The notes: generated from the sequence alone by a model not told the origin. A DNA stretch of 64,000 nucleotides from a virus (IMGVR_UViG_3300044653_000068:1-64000), one strand, 5' to 3'; shown: positions 16,401-25,771, counted from the stretch's first letter. Translations and numbers: made by a program.

Positions 16401-19356
16401 TGGTGCCGCCCGTGATGGCGGTGTTGCCGCCCGTGCCGCCGACCAGCGACGTGACCAGGTACTTGGTGCCCGCGTTGCCGAACCAGGAGCCGCCGCCCGT
16501 GCGCGCCCCCACCTGCGCCGAGGTAGTGCCGACGTCCGCCTTGCCGGCAGTGCCGACGTACGCCCAGTAGGTGACGCCGGGGGTCACGGTGATGGTCTTG
16601 CTGCTGTACGCGCCGCCGCCGCCGCCTCCTCCGCCGGACGCGCCCGCGCCGCCGCCGCCCCAGCATTCCGCGAGCACGGAGGTGACGTTGGCCGGGCAGG
16701 TCCAGTGGGCGATCACGCCGGCCTGGGTGAACTGGATCACCGTGCTGCTGATCTGCGCGGCGAGGCCGGCCGAGCCGATGGTGTACGGGACCTGGGCGCC
16801 GGGCAGGACCGCCAGGGCGGGCTCCGCCGCGTACTCCCCGCCTCCGCCGCCTCCGCCGCACAGGGCCCGGCCGACATCCACCGACGCGCCGGCGCCGCCC
16901 CCGCCCCAGGCCTCGGCCTCCAGGGAGTAGACGCCCGGCGGGACGATGAACGTGCCGCTGGCGGTCAGCTCCTTGGCTATCGCCTGGCCGGCCGGGAGCT
17001 GGCACTGGACGCTGACCGGCGCGCGGGCGGTCCCGGGCAGGGCGAACAGGTTGTAGACGTTGCCGCGCGGGGAGATCTGGGTCTGGAGCGTCTGCGGGTT
17101 GGCGGTGAGGCGGTTCAGCCAGCAGTGCATGCGGACGTAGCCGGTGTGGCCGCTGCCGGACCAGTTGGTGACGCGGACCGAGTACGACGCGACGGCGTTG
17201 TAGCCGAAGGCCTTCCCCTGCGGGACGGGCGCGTTGATCTGCGTCCACTTGGCCATCGTCGCGTTGGCCCCGAACAGCACCTTCTTCTGCGCCTTGGAGA
17301 AGCTCAGCGTCCGGCCGGAGGTGTCGGTCAGGGTCCAGGCGAGGGTGACGTTGGAGGTGTACTTCGGGTCGGCCGGCCATTGCGTGTCGTACGCCTGGCC
17401 GAACCACACGGACAGCACGGGCAGGCCGGTGATGTTCACTGGCGAGGGAAGCGTCTGGCTGTAGGTCGCGGCCGGCCACGGCGTGTGCATCGGCCTCGGC
17501 GCGTTGTACTTCGCGCTCGTCCCGCCGCCGGGGGCGGAGGAGGCGTCGCGGCTCCAGTACTGGTTGACGGGCTGGAGCGCGATCAGGAGGAGCTGGGACG
17601 GGATCGGCAGGGTGGTGACGCCGTAGGACAGCGCCGTCTGGCCGACCGGCATCGCGTACCAGGAGACCGTGGCATTGAGGCCGTTGCCGCTCGGCGTCCC
17701 GATCGAGGTGAAGCCGCCCGGCAGCGAGCCGCTGCTGCCCAGCCCGGAAGTCACGCTCAGCAGCATGTCGTAGGGGTTCAGGCCGGTGAGGTTGAAGCCG
17801 TAGTTGGTGACGTAGTTGTCGATGTTGACCGGCAGGGCGGCGCGCGGCTGCCAGGACCCGGTGACCGAGTACGCAGCCGACGACGGGCTCGTCGAGGCGC
17901 TGGAGGTGACGGTGACGTGATCGGTGCCGGAGGTCAGCGCGGTCTTCACCAGGGCCGTGTAGACGTACTGCCACAGGGCCTCCGTGCCCACCTGGCCGGA
18001 CACGGCGAGACCGTACACGTTCCCCTGGGTGTCGGTGACGCCCGTGATGGTGCCGGCCGGGGCTTCCACCTCGACCACCACCGTGTTCGTCGCCGCGACG
18101 TTAGCGCCGATCGCGATGTTCCAGGAGCTGACCGAGGTGGGGTTCGAGGTGCCGAGCGTCGTCCAGGTCGGGGAGCCGATGACCGGCGGCGGGGCGAACA
18201 CCTCCGTGAAGCTGTCCACGGTGACGGGGGAGGCGGGCTGGACGCCGTTGACGATCGGGTTCCCGAACGCCAGCTGCTGCACGCCGTCGATGTCGCTGCG
18301 GCCGAACGGCAGCGCCTGGATCGTCAGGGTGATCATCGCGATGGGGTAGTTCGGGCGGCCGATCGTGGAGTTCGTCGCGCTGCCGCCCGCGCTGTAGTTG
18401 AAGCCGTACAGCGGCGTGCTGGGGAGGGCGCGGAAGCAGTCGAAGACCGTTGCCAGGCCCGTGTCGGCCGGGGTCCACTTGAGCGGGTAGACCTGCTGGT
18501 CGATAACCGACATCAGGTACTCGCGCGCCTTCAGCACCTGGCTCATCCCGCCGGCCTGGGTGCCGAAGATGATGATCGGCAGGGTCATGGTGCGGTTCGA
18601 GGACCGCGCGCCGAAGGGCCGCTCGCCGTCCAGGAGCATGGACGCCACGACGTCCTGCGTGGGCTGCGGCGCGTTCAGGTCGTAGCTGGCCTCATAACCG
18701 TAGGCGGCGTTATTCAGGCTGGGGGGCGCGAGGATGCGGAAGACCGGCCCCTGGCCGTTGGAGTCGGCCATCTCCGGAATTGTGCACGGGACGCCCTGAG
18801 CGCCGCCCATCAGCTCGATGATGCCGTCGAGCACCAGGGAGTCGCTGTCGCCCGCGAGGAGGTTCTGCGCGGTCCACGCCAGCACGGCGCTCGCGACGGC
18901 GGTCCACGGCCAGAAGGTCCAGGAGAAGGCGTAGTTGACATTGACCTGGTTGTTGTTCTGGTCGTCCACCTCTGCCTGGTAGACCGACAGCGCGCTGCCG
19001 GGCAGGCCCGCCTGGGTGACCTGGGCGATGCAGTAGGAGGTCCCGGCCGGCGCGAGGACCTCCCCCGTGCTGACCGCGTACAGCTGGCCGCCGGTCATGG
19101 CCCCCGAGCTGGCGGTGAAGGCCGACCCGATGATGACGTTGGAGGAGTTGTAGAACGCCAGGGAAACGCTCATGCCGCTGGCCCACGTCGAGGCGTACGA
19201 GCAGACAACCTGGAACTGGTAGGTCAGACCGGCCTGGGCGGGGACGTTCTCCGACTGCATGCCGGCCCCGCTGGTGACGCCGTTGTTGGCAACGGTGATG
19301 GCGTACGGGAAGTTACCGCTGCCTGCGTACGCGGCCAACGCGCCTCCCGTGCTCAC
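13435..19356 (-). CDS. Giant minor tail protein with Gly-rich receptor-binding modules
   Basis: The 1973-residue product is the largest in the window. It starts with a galactose-binding-like beta-sandwich (about 1-130). A region resembling distal-tail proteins follows (about 150-350; NRTMTLPIIIFGTQ, then AREYLMSVIDQQVYPLKW). The rest alternates repeated beta-modules, recognisable by D-[ST]-x-G-N-x-[YF], with long Gly-rich segments of the kind that form polyglycine-II receptor-binding tips. FIVPPGVYSLEAEAWGGGG marks the start of one such module. It probably sits at the tail tip just after the tape measure and contacts the host. Fusing distal-tail and adhesin parts would explain its length. Confidence 0.8.
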   Translation of the reverse strand: MSTGGALAAYAGSGNFPYAITVANNGVTSGAGMQSENVPAQAGLTYQFQVVCSYASTWASGMSVSLAFYNSSNVIIGSAFTASSGAMTGGQLYAVSTGEVLAPAGTSYCIAQVTQAGLPGSALSVYQAEVDDQNNNQVNVNYAFSWTFWPWTAVASAVLAWTAQNLLAGDSDSLVLDGIIELMGGAQGVPCTIPEMADSNGQGPVFRILAPPSLNNAAYGYEASYDLNAPQPTQDVVASMLLDGERPFGARSSNRTMTLPIIIFGTQAGGMSQVLKAREYLMSVIDQQVYPLKWTPADTGLATVFDCFRALPSTPLYGFNYSAGGSATNSTIGRPNYPIAMITLTIQALPFGRSDIDGVQQLAFGNPIVNGVQPASPVTVDSFTEVFAPPPVIGSPTWTTLGTSNPTSVSSWNIAIGANVAATNTVVVEVEAPAGTITGVTDTQGNVYGLAVSGQVGTEALWQYVYTALVKTALTSGTDHVTVTSSASTSPSSAAYSVTGSWQPRAALPVNIDNYVTNYGFNLTGLNPYDMLLSVTSGLGSSGSLPGGFTSIGTPSGNGLNATVSWYAMPVGQTALSYGVTTLPIPSQLLLIALQPVNQYWSRDASSAPGGGTSAKYNAPRPMHTPWPAATYSQTLPSPVNITGLPVLSVWFGQAYDTQWPADPKYTSNVTLAWTLTDTSGRTLSFSKAQKKVLFGANATMAKWTQINAPVPQGKAFGYNAVASYSVRVTNWSGSGHTGYVRMHCWLNRLTANPQTLQTQISPRGNVYNLFALPGTARAPVSVQCQLPAGQAIAKELTASGTFIVPPGVYSLEAEAWGGGGAGASVDVGRALCGGGGGGGEYAAEPALAVLPGAQVPYTIGSAGLAAQISSTVIQFTQAGVIAHWTCPANVTSVLAECWGGGGAGASGGGGGGGGAYSSKTITVTPGVTYWAYVGTAGKADVGTTSAQVGARTGGGSWFGNAGTKYLVTSLVGGTGGNTAITGGTSGGAGGANVGAPGTTHRNGGRGGSSPGPSGGGGGGAAGSGAAGGAGGDSQPHLTTGGVNWQTGGLGGTGGGGGTSGGNGGAGASTPGFPAVGSQPGGGGGGGYTSGTLATTAQAAVNLPGTKSVNYLGADGGAGMVQLTYQINGGSPLAGGSTVFGSAATTGTVVTAHGGSSAAVNSATGAAGGTGSSNTVHDNGGAGGLLTSGSLGSYMTGNPGTGTGPSLTYLNSMSYNSTGGTSGGAGASVSQGVALALIESAGPVTDLAVIDSAGNVYQPTGGSQGGGSAGTGVTAYGFVANIEFPVTTSTTLAVTSATSQEYGVLWAASPYLASGVTSGNLGSGNGTGATASGQFGASDTSSLEVELAVVVQDGGTTVSSLPGNLGKIWYQAASTYTVTAGTLNLSAYTIKNQGGGTDNAGSGDTFSATLSGSANWAVLCIPLLLMNQQADVIQLDWRSGTTPGAQTTWGTEAAISANGMILVVGMAGSGAGVTAGPTAMADSGGNHYTTQKTQVIPSSGGVMWMTTAPVTAALAAGATGTYNWGGASAAPEYAVATYWIPNAVGVDAHGASAVTGSGTAASGSYTPASPNDTLVGAIGAVVASETFGAAAAPFNLMDTLAQSYLHDQLWAAQITDEAATTLSSTLGTTAPWCEMLIGFTMPLAGSGGGAAGGPGAPGYPGVWQQGAPGLAGANSGKGGTGAGTLNTGGGSAALPGGGGGGAYASNTGANQGGQGGGGMVRVTWTPPLTAMNNLIVHSLGANTDPNVNPICPIPVTDAPNNTEYAVPSVSGLVPATFSSSYTVLLVANSWNSSTAGSARQITVTINQYEYPGGPRYSVQASRAVTPATDIVNGFVNLGEVTLPLKDYTAYNDQSYFTLSVNDTDIADRFMDVLFLDTTGQTALINIGQGNPGYGQYVNYFLDEATPDRDLGFVGASFQDRQHQVSVLDSAMISGGALYIQAGDNLLLCYSTAGAPDLALTYAPRWFLDRAVLC

Positions 19357-19427
19357 CTGACTGAAACGTCAACTCACGGCCCACCCTACCGTGAAGGCAG
19401 CTCACACGGGAACAAGCCTCCATGGGC

Positions 19428-22400
19428 TTAGTTCTGCGCGCTGTAGAACCCTGCCTTCACGCCCGCCCCGGCCGACTGGCCGATAGCCCTGCCCATCGTC
19501 TGCGGCAGGCCGGACAGCAGCTGGATGATCTTGTTGTTCTGGCTAATCAGCGTCTGCTGGCCAACATTCGTCGCGGGCTGCATCATAGAATTACCGGAAG
19601 CAGCGGCCTGGCTGCCGTTCGACACATATTCGGGCTGGCCGTTCTCGGCGAAGCTGTAGCCCATCCCAGACCACAAGCCCACGCCGTTAACCGGCTCATT
19701 AATAGCGCCCCCGCCGCTATACCCACGATAGCTGCCCGCCCGGCCAATTCCCTGAATGTTGTAGGGGCTGCCGTATTCGCCGATGATGTATCGCACCGCC
19801 GCCTCGATATTGGAGAGCGGGTTGGTGATGCTGCCGGTGCCGCCGTACATTTCATATGTCGATGGCAGCATTTGCATTATGCCCACGGCGTGCTCGCCCA
19901 GGACCGAGATCGGGTCGATGGCCGCCGCGTTGCCGCCGGACTCCTTGCTGATGATCAGCTCGATGGCCGGCAGCCACGACTGGGGAGCGTGGTCGGCGTT
20001 GAGGGCCTCCATGATCAGCTGCGCGATGACCGGGGAGGTGATCGGCGCCGGCCCGGACAGGGTGCCCGAGGTGAGCATGCCGTTCTTCACCGTGTTGACG
20101 AACGACTGCGCGGCCGAGGTCGCGAACTGGGTGGAGGCCTGGCCCACGGTCGGCACGATGTTCTGGATCTGCGTGGCGTCGGCGTTCATCCCCACATAGC
20201 CGCCGGAGGCGAAGCCGGGGATGCCCATGCGCTTGGCCGCGCTGCCGAACATCGCCGCGTGACTCGTCGGGATGATCAGCTCGCCGGGGGCGACCATCGC
20301 CAGCCTGGAGTCCCGCCCGGCCGGACCGGAGCCCGCCGGCACGACGCCGCCCGCCGCCATCCCCTGGAACCGCAGCTCGCCCAGCATCGCGTTCTTGATG
20401 CCGTAGGCGGCGTTGCCGGTCTCGACGGCCGACACCTCGCCCGAGGCGCTGACGTTGGTCTTGACGTTCGCGATGTACGGCGACCCGGAGCCCAGCGTCT
20501 GGAGGGAGTGGTACAGCGCGTCCGCCTCGCCCTTGGACAGCTTGAGGTTCCCGATCGTCTGCTCCCAGCTCGACTGGGACTTGCCCATGGCGCCGTCGAT
20601 GGCGGCGATGGCGGCCGGGCCGTAGCCGAGCTGAGTCAGGTAGGCGTTCAGGTACTGAGTCGCCTGGGTGGTGCCGACGCCCGCCTTCTTCAGGGCGTTC
20701 ACGTAGTTGCCGGACAAGGTGATCGCGGTGTTGGTGACCTCGCCGCGCGCCGTCACGGAGGCGGTGTAGAGGCCGTTGATAGACCCGGAGAGGGTCTCCG
20801 TGGCCACCTTCGACGCCTCCATGCTCGTGACGTCGGTCTCCAGCTGGTTGGCCAGGTTCTTCTCGGCGGTCGTCATGTTGCTGGCGCTGATGGTGAGCGC
20901 GGCCTGAGAGTTGTTGAGGATGTTCGACGCGCCGCTGGTGCTGCCGATCCACTTAGCGAGGACCTGGAAGCTGCTGGTGGCGGGACCGCCCATGAGCTGC
21001 GCGAGGGAGGACAGCTCGGCGACGCCCTCCTTGCTGCCCGCGACGAACGGGAGCAGGGACGCGAGGATCGCCTTCCCGCCTTCCGTCAGCTCCTTCTCCG
21101 CCGAGGCGGTGTCGCCGGACGCGGTGGCCAGGGTCTGGAGGTTCCCGAACAGGGTGACGCCGGCCTGGAGCTGGGAGTCGAACGCCTGCCGGGCGGCGAG
21201 GGCGGACTGCGTGGTGCCGTCCAGCCCCGTTTTCAGCAAGGGGAACGTCTCGGACAGCTTGCCGAGGCTGACCTTCAGGGTGTCGCCACTCGCCGCACCC
21301 TGCTTCATCGCCCCGGACAGGGTGGCCTGGCCCTGCTCAAAGGTGGTGAAGGCGCTGTCGCCGCCGGTGATCATCGTGATCCAGGCGCTCTCGGCCTGCG
21401 TAAGAGTCTGGATGTTCTTGGTCACGGTGCCGGTCGCGATGTTCAGCGCCCCGAGCTGGGCCGTGGCCTCGCTGCCCGACTGCGACATGTATCCGTAGCC
21501 GGCGGCTAGCGCCTTAAGCTCGGTCAGCTGGGCCGCCCACTGCGCGTTGGTTTCCTTGGCGACCGTGCCCGCGCTGATGTTCATCAGGTTCAGGCCCGAC
21601 AGGGCGGCGCTCGTGCTGCCGAACACCCCTGCCAGCTGGCCCATGCGGATGCCGTAGTTGTCGGTCTCCTGGACGAGCTGCTGCTGGCCCCCGAGCAGCT
21701 CCTGCGTCTGCCGGTAGTTGTCGTTCAGGGCGTGCCCGCTGGTGTTGAGACCGCGCACCGTGCCGAGCGAGGCGCTGGCGTTGGCGTTCATCTGCTGGGT
21801 GAGCTTGTTGTACTGGTCAGCGGTCTTAGCCAGGCCGTTCGCCAGCACCTGGGTGATGTTCGCCGCGTTGGCGGCCGTCACCGTGTCCTGGATCTGGGCG
21901 TTGAACTTGGCGGCGGCGTCGGTGCTGTTGCGCAGCGCGAAGTACAGGACGGTGCCGATGATCGCGGCGGCGGCGCCGGCGGCCAGGCCCACGGCGCCGA
22001 ACGGGATGACGCTCAGAAGGTCGGAGAACGCGTCGGTGGCGGCGATGCCTATGCCCTCTTCCCTGGTGAGGGCGACGAGCGCGCTGGTGTACCTGATCGT
22101 GTTGACGACGCCGGCCGCGATCAGCCCGCCTATCGCCCCGATAGCGGTGCCGAAGGCGTTGAACTTGCCGGTGGCCGCCTCGGTCTCCTCGCCGGCCTCC
22201 GCAGTGTCCTCGCCGACCTTCACCGCCGCGCTCCCGGCGTCCGCCAGGGCGGTTCCGGTCAGCGCAGCGTACTTGGCGATGCCCCCCATGACCATGGCGC
22301 GGCCGAGCGCGAAGACCGCCGTCGCGGCCAGGCCCGCGTAGACGATGAAGCCGTGAATGGCGAGGCCCAGCTTGATGGCCGGGCCCGCGAACTGGACGAA

Positions 22401-23846
22401 ATCGGCGGTCATGGTCAGCGCGGCGTCGCCCAGGTCCAGCAGGATGTGAACGTAGCCGGGCATGTCGTGGACGAACAGGTCGTCGAGGATCTTGCCGAGT
22501 TCCTCGAACCCGTAGCCGATCTGGGCGAAGTCCTTGGCGCCGGTTCCGATGATGGAGTCCAGGGACTTCTCGAAGCCGCCGACCGCCGCCGCCGCCTGGG
22601 CGCCCCAGCGGTCGATGACGTCCCCGACCTTGGTCAGGGCGTCGCCGAGGCTCGCGGAGTTGTGGGTGACGATCGACATGTACTCGCCGAAGGCGACCAG
22701 GATGGACGGCTCGATGGCCCGCTCCACCTGGTCGAACCCGGAGCCCAGGTCCTTCAGGCCCACGGCGGTGCCGGACAGGCCGCTGTCCACGCCGTCGAGG
22801 ACGGTGTTGATGTTCTTCCACTGGCCGTAGATCTTCTCGCCGACCGGGAAGGCGTAGCCGGCGAACGCGCCCACGGCGATGATGGCCGGGCCCCACGCGG
22901 CGGCGAACTCGAAGATGGCGTCGGTGAACAAGTGCCAGAGGTGGATATTCGCCAGCCAGTCCGGGAGGATGCCCTCCAGCGCCCCGCCGAAGGTGCGGAT
23001 CTGGTTGTTCAGAATCCCCCAGCCGGTGCCGTTGGAGATGATCATCGAGTCCTGGGTCATGACCCTCGCGATGTTCGCGAAAGTGCCCAGGGCCGCCTCC
23101 GGCGCCTTGATACCGTCAAGGCCCGCCTGGATGGCGGCGACCGACGCCCCGATCTTGAGCAGGTCGGCCTCTATCGGGAGCGTGTCCGCCGACATGGGCA
23201 TGTTGTTCATGCTCTTGGCGAGGCGGAGAACCTGCCCCTGGAGCAGGACGATCTTCGCCAGGGCGGCGTTGTCGTCAATGTTCGCGCGCAGGTTGGACAG
23301 GGCCTCGTTGAGCAGCGCCGCCTCGGTCCGGAGGACCGCCATCTTGGTGTCGTAGACGGCGGTGCTCATGTTCGGGTCGAGGCCGGACATGTCCGCCGCG
23401 AGGGCCCTGGCCGAGGCGTCCAGCGTGTAAAACTTCGCAAGCGCCTTGTTAATGTCGAAGTCCGCGTCGCCCAAGTCCTCAAGCTTCGCCTGGAGCCCCT
23501 CGGCCCCGGCGATCAGGGCGTACAGCTTGGCGAGCGCCCGGGAGTCGTCCAGGGAGACGGGGATGTTGTCCAGGCGCCCCATGAGGGCGTTCACGGCGGC
23601 GGACAGGCCCGCGACGTCCGCTATCGCCCGGTCGGTGTTCAGCCCGAGCGTGCCCTCGGAGTTGAGGCCCTTCAGCGCGGCGGCGATGGCCGCGATCTTG
23701 GCGTCGATGTCCTTGGTGTTGCCCGTGAGGGTCACCTGAGGGCGCAGGGCGCTCAGCGCCGCCTTCACCTTGGCCTCTGTGTCCGGCCCGAACATAGAGG
23801 TCTCGGGGTTGATCGCGATATACGCGTCACCTATAAGGCGCGGCAC
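19428..23846 (-). CDS. Tail tape measure protein with lytic transglycosylase domain
   Basis: The 1472-residue, mostly helical protein has hydrophobic segments in the middle (about 320-345, 470-530, 590-640), as expected of a tape measure that sets tail length and crosses the host envelope. Near the C terminus (about 1285-1365) is an SLT-type transglycosylase domain with the catalytic Glu in SKESGG and the AVGIMQMLPSTY motif. This would cut peptidoglycan during DNA entry. At roughly 1.5 Å per residue the tail would be about 220 nm long. The gene follows the chaperone and gp10-like genes in the usual order. Confidence 0.92.
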   Translation of the reverse strand: MPRLIGDAYIAINPETSMFGPDTEAKVKAALSALRPQVTLTGNTKDIDAKIAAIAAALKGLNSEGTLGLNTDRAIADVAGLSAAVNALMGRLDNIPVSLDDSRALAKLYALIAGAEGLQAKLEDLGDADFDINKALAKFYTLDASARALAADMSGLDPNMSTAVYDTKMAVLRTEAALLNEALSNLRANIDDNAALAKIVLLQGQVLRLAKSMNNMPMSADTLPIEADLLKIGASVAAIQAGLDGIKAPEAALGTFANIARVMTQDSMIISNGTGWGILNNQIRTFGGALEGILPDWLANIHLWHLFTDAIFEFAAAWGPAIIAVGAFAGYAFPVGEKIYGQWKNINTVLDGVDSGLSGTAVGLKDLGSGFDQVERAIEPSILVAFGEYMSIVTHNSASLGDALTKVGDVIDRWGAQAAAAVGGFEKSLDSIIGTGAKDFAQIGYGFEELGKILDDLFVHDMPGYVHILLDLGDAALTMTADFVQFAGPAIKLGLAIHGFIVYAGLAATAVFALGRAMVMGGIAKYAALTGTALADAGSAAVKVGEDTAEAGEETEAATGKFNAFGTAIGAIGGLIAAGVVNTIRYTSALVALTREEGIGIAATDAFSDLLSVIPFGAVGLAAGAAAAIIGTVLYFALRNSTDAAAKFNAQIQDTVTAANAANITQVLANGLAKTADQYNKLTQQMNANASASLGTVRGLNTSGHALNDNYRQTQELLGGQQQLVQETDNYGIRMGQLAGVFGSTSAALSGLNLMNISAGTVAKETNAQWAAQLTELKALAAGYGYMSQSGSEATAQLGALNIATGTVTKNIQTLTQAESAWITMITGGDSAFTTFEQGQATLSGAMKQGAASGDTLKVSLGKLSETFPLLKTGLDGTTQSALAARQAFDSQLQAGVTLFGNLQTLATASGDTASAEKELTEGGKAILASLLPFVAGSKEGVAELSSLAQLMGGPATSSFQVLAKWIGSTSGASNILNNSQAALTISASNMTTAEKNLANQLETDVTSMEASKVATETLSGSINGLYTASVTARGEVTNTAITLSGNYVNALKKAGVGTTQATQYLNAYLTQLGYGPAAIAAIDGAMGKSQSSWEQTIGNLKLSKGEADALYHSLQTLGSGSPYIANVKTNVSASGEVSAVETGNAAYGIKNAMLGELRFQGMAAGGVVPAGSGPAGRDSRLAMVAPGELIIPTSHAAMFGSAAKRMGIPGFASGGYVGMNADATQIQNIVPTVGQASTQFATSAAQSFVNTVKNGMLTSGTLSGPAPITSPVIAQLIMEALNADHAPQSWLPAIELIISKESGGNAAAIDPISVLGEHAVGIMQMLPSTYEMYGGTGSITNPLSNIEAAVRYIIGEYGSPYNIQGIGRAGSYRGYSGGGAINEPVNGVGLWSGMGYSFAENGQPEYVSNGSQAAASGNSMMQPATNVGQQTLISQNNKIIQLLSGLPQTMGRAIGQSAGAGVKAGFYSAQN

Positions 23847-23858
23847 TGTGAACTCCCC

Positions 23859-24227
23859 TCACTCTATGACGGCAGCGTACAGGGCCGTGGACATGAAGGG
23901 ATATACGCTGTGCATCTGGTCGGCGGGCTTCTCCAGGAACAGGGTCGGGCCGTACGCCGCGTTGACCCCGCCGAATATCGTGCCGCCCCGGGTGTAGCCC
24001 ATGTGCGGCGTGACGCTGCCTTTCAGGTACCCCAGCGAGCGGGGCATGTAGCTGCTGGAGTTCCTGCCCCAGGACCAGTTCTTCACCTGCTGGACCGGGG
24101 CGAGGGCCATGGCGATGGCGGCCATCTCGGCGGCCTTCTCGGCGAGGAACTTGCCAACCGGGCCGTCCATGCTGTTGAGCAGCCACTCCAGCTCTGCGTC
24201 GTTCCAGTCAACACGCACGTACGCCAC
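23859..24227 (-). CDS. HK97 gp10-like head-tail/tail-completion protein
   Basis: The 122-residue product begins MAYVRVDWNDAELEWLL and has a central helix of Ala-rich sequence followed by P-x-x-x-G-x-L and a beta-rich C terminus, the layout of HK97 gp10-like proteins. These usually lie before the tail tube gene; here it sits between the tail assembly chaperones and the tape measure, which is unusual. A minor tail role is possible instead. Confidence 0.6.
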   Translation of the reverse strand: MAYVRVDWNDAELEWLLNSMDGPVGKFLAEKAAEMAAIAMALAPVQQVKNWSWGRNSSSYMPRSLGYLKGSVTPHMGYTRGGTIFGGVNAAYGPTLFLEKPADQMHSVYPFMSTALYAAVIE

Positions 24228-24239
24228 TGTTACACCGCC

Positions 24240-25138
24240 TCACAGAACATCGCGCGCCGCCTCTTCCCGCTCCCTGCCCGCCTGCTGCCGCCGCAGCGCG
24301 CCCATCCCCGGCAGCTCCCACGGGTTGCCCTTGAAGTCCGCCAGGCCCGCCTCCTCGCGGTCCTCGAACCGCCAGCGGTCCGCCTCGCTGACACCGGGGG
24401 GAAGCTGGCTGTCAGTATCCTCGTCGAACATCTCGGCAATCTGCTCGGGCGTATAGCCCCGGGCGGGGAGCAGCACGTTCTTGTGCATCCACATCGCCAG
24501 CTCCTCGTGGTCCGGCCGCAGCCCGATCTTCTCCTCGAAGCGCTCGATGCGCTCGCTCAGGGTCATGTCGAACTGGTGCCCGGCCATCCGCGCCGCGCGG
24601 TCCTCCTCGCGCATGTCCTTGATGACGTGGAAGTACGCGAGGTTGCAGCCCTCGCGGACCGTCATCTCGTGGAGCTGCCTGCCGTTGCCCTCCGCGAGCG
24701 ACTGCCCGTCCACGTAGCCCTGGTTGGCGATCAGCCAATTGAGGAGCCAGAGGGCCCCACGGTAGGGCGCCCCGCCAGGCCCTCCATGGCGGCGTTGATG
24801 AAGTCGGCCAGCTCATCGGGCTCGACGTGCTCCTCGCGGGCGAACTTGCGGAACTCCGCCCAGTCGTCGGGGTGCACGATGTCCTCAAGAACGTGGAACG
24901 CGGCGGGCAGCCCGTCGCCCCCCGTGGACGCCCCCCACTCCATCAGCGCCATGACACTGGGGATCTGGTTGAGCATGAACTTGCGGTCGCGAAGCGGCGC
25001 TGTGCCGTGCTCGGCCTCCAGCTTCGCGCGCTTGTCCTTGGCGACCCGGGCGTCCTGGTCGGCGGTGCCGAGCTGGACCTTGGCGGCGCGGGCGTCCCCC
25101 GTGGGCCTGCGCGTCGTACGAGGCGGCTGAGCTGGCAT
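24240..25138 (-). CDS. Tail assembly chaperone GT fusion, by -1 frameshift
   Basis: Translation starts at the ATG at 25138, as for the short form. A -1 slip at GGGGCCC (24752-24758) leads into a frame reading G-ALWLLNWLIANQGYVDG and onward to the stop at 24240, giving about 299 residues. The second part is charged and helical. A long second frame overlapping the short form's 3' end, just before the tape measure, is the classic siphophage G/GT arrangement. The fusion supports tape-measure folding and tail tube assembly. The shift site is inferred from the overlap and is not a textbook heptamer. Confidence 0.75.
24731..25138 (-). CDS. Tail assembly chaperone G (short form)
   Basis: The 135-residue product has a basic N terminus, a helical middle and an acidic stretch (about 80-118: HVLEDIVHPDDWAEFRKFAREEHVEPDELADFI without interruption) typical of phage tail assembly chaperones that handle the tape measure. 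It ends at a TGA 19 bp past the slip site. It starts downstream of the hairpin at 25205-25240 that separates it from the tail tube gene. Confidence 0.8.
   Translation of the reverse strand: MPAQPPRTTRRPTGDARAAKVQLGTADQDARVAKDKRAKLEAEHGTAPLRDRKFMLNQIPSVMALMEWGASTGGDGLPAAFHVLEDIVHPDDWAEFRKFAREEHVEPDELADFINAAMEGLAGRPTVGPSGSSIG
24752..24758 (-). promoter_or_regulatory. Probable -1 ribosomal frameshift site GGGGCCC
   Basis: In the zero frame the codons are GTG GGG CCC. Slipping back one base at GGG keeps a GGG match in the P site and opens the long second frame. The downstream TGA of the short form is 19 bp away. The position agrees with the point where protein-like sequence passes from one frame to the other. 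Confidence 0.55.
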
Positions 25139-25204
25139 CGCGTGATACTCCGGTTTCTGTATAGGATGAGGCTGCTTGGTGTTCTCTCATCCGGTGAACC
25201 GGAG

Positions 25205-25240
25205 CGAAGGCCGCCTCTCTTGCCCGGGAGGCGGCCTTCG
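25205..25240 (-). terminator. 13-bp GC hairpin between tail tube and chaperone genes
   Basis: CGAAGGCCGCCTC (25205-25217) and GAGGCGGCCTTCG (25228-25240) form a perfect 13-bp stem with a 10-nt loop. It lies 9 bp after the tail tube stop. No U-tract follows, as is common for high-GC actinobacterial terminators; it may attenuate rather than stop transcription so that tube protein exceeds chaperone. Confidence 0.7.
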
Positions 25241-25248
25241 TCGTCAGG

Positions 25249-25686
25249 TCATGTGCCCGCAATGCCCAAAGCGGGATACCGCTGAACCTGCGAGGCCGCG
25301 TTCCAGGTGCTCTTGAACGTGACGGCGGCCGCGACGCCGCCGGAGCTGGAGAAGTCCGGCAGGATCGTTCCGAAGTAGTACTGGCCGGGGCTCGCGCCCT
25401 CAAGGCCGAGCAGGCTCGGGTAGAGGTAGAAGTTGCGCGGCTGGCCGTCGATCGCGGCGGCGTACGTCTGCGCGGTCGCGGTGTCGTAGAAACCGGAGAA
25501 GTCGCCGGAGGCGTCGGGCAGGCCGGCCACCCAGACCAGGTTGGAGTCACCGAGCGCGGTCACATCGACCTTCGCCACGGTGAAGTTTATGGTCCAGTCC
25601 GCGACGAAGGCCAGGGGGGCGGCAGCTGCCGGGGCGACCGCGATACCCATGTAGACCATACCGTTGCGACCGTGGATACGGGACAC
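25249..25686 (-). CDS. Major tail (tube) protein
   Basis: The 145-residue product is beta-rich, starts with a short basic stretch and has the AKVDVTALGDSNLVWVAGLPDASGDFSGF pattern (central third) typical of siphophage tail tube subunits. It is immediately before the chaperone pair and tape measure, the standard place. It has its own strong promoter about 90 bp upstream and a hairpin after it, fitting a protein needed in many copies. Confidence 0.85.
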   Translation of the reverse strand: MSRIHGRNGMVYMGIAVAPAAAAPLAFVADWTINFTVAKVDVTALGDSNLVWVAGLPDASGDFSGFYDTATAQTYAAAIDGQPRNFYLYPSLLGLEGASPGQYYFGTILPDFSSSGGVAAAVTFKSTWNAASQVQRYPALGIAGT

Positions 25687-25771
25687 AGAGTCACCTCTTA
25701 GCTACTAGGTGTAGTAATCTCTGCATCCGGCTCCAGGCGCGCACGCGACCTGGCCTCGGTTGCTCACCTCA

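Noticed and set aside
14146-19431. A 1761-codon plus-strand open frame, and similar long ones at 8984-11611 and 21732-25130
   Set aside because: They mirror the tail and tape-measure genes; composition is Arg/Gly/Ala-rich and no start signal is present.
24412-24888. A third frame across the tail chaperone region
   Set aside because: Arg/Pro-rich sequence with no coupling; the -1 fusion accounts for the region.
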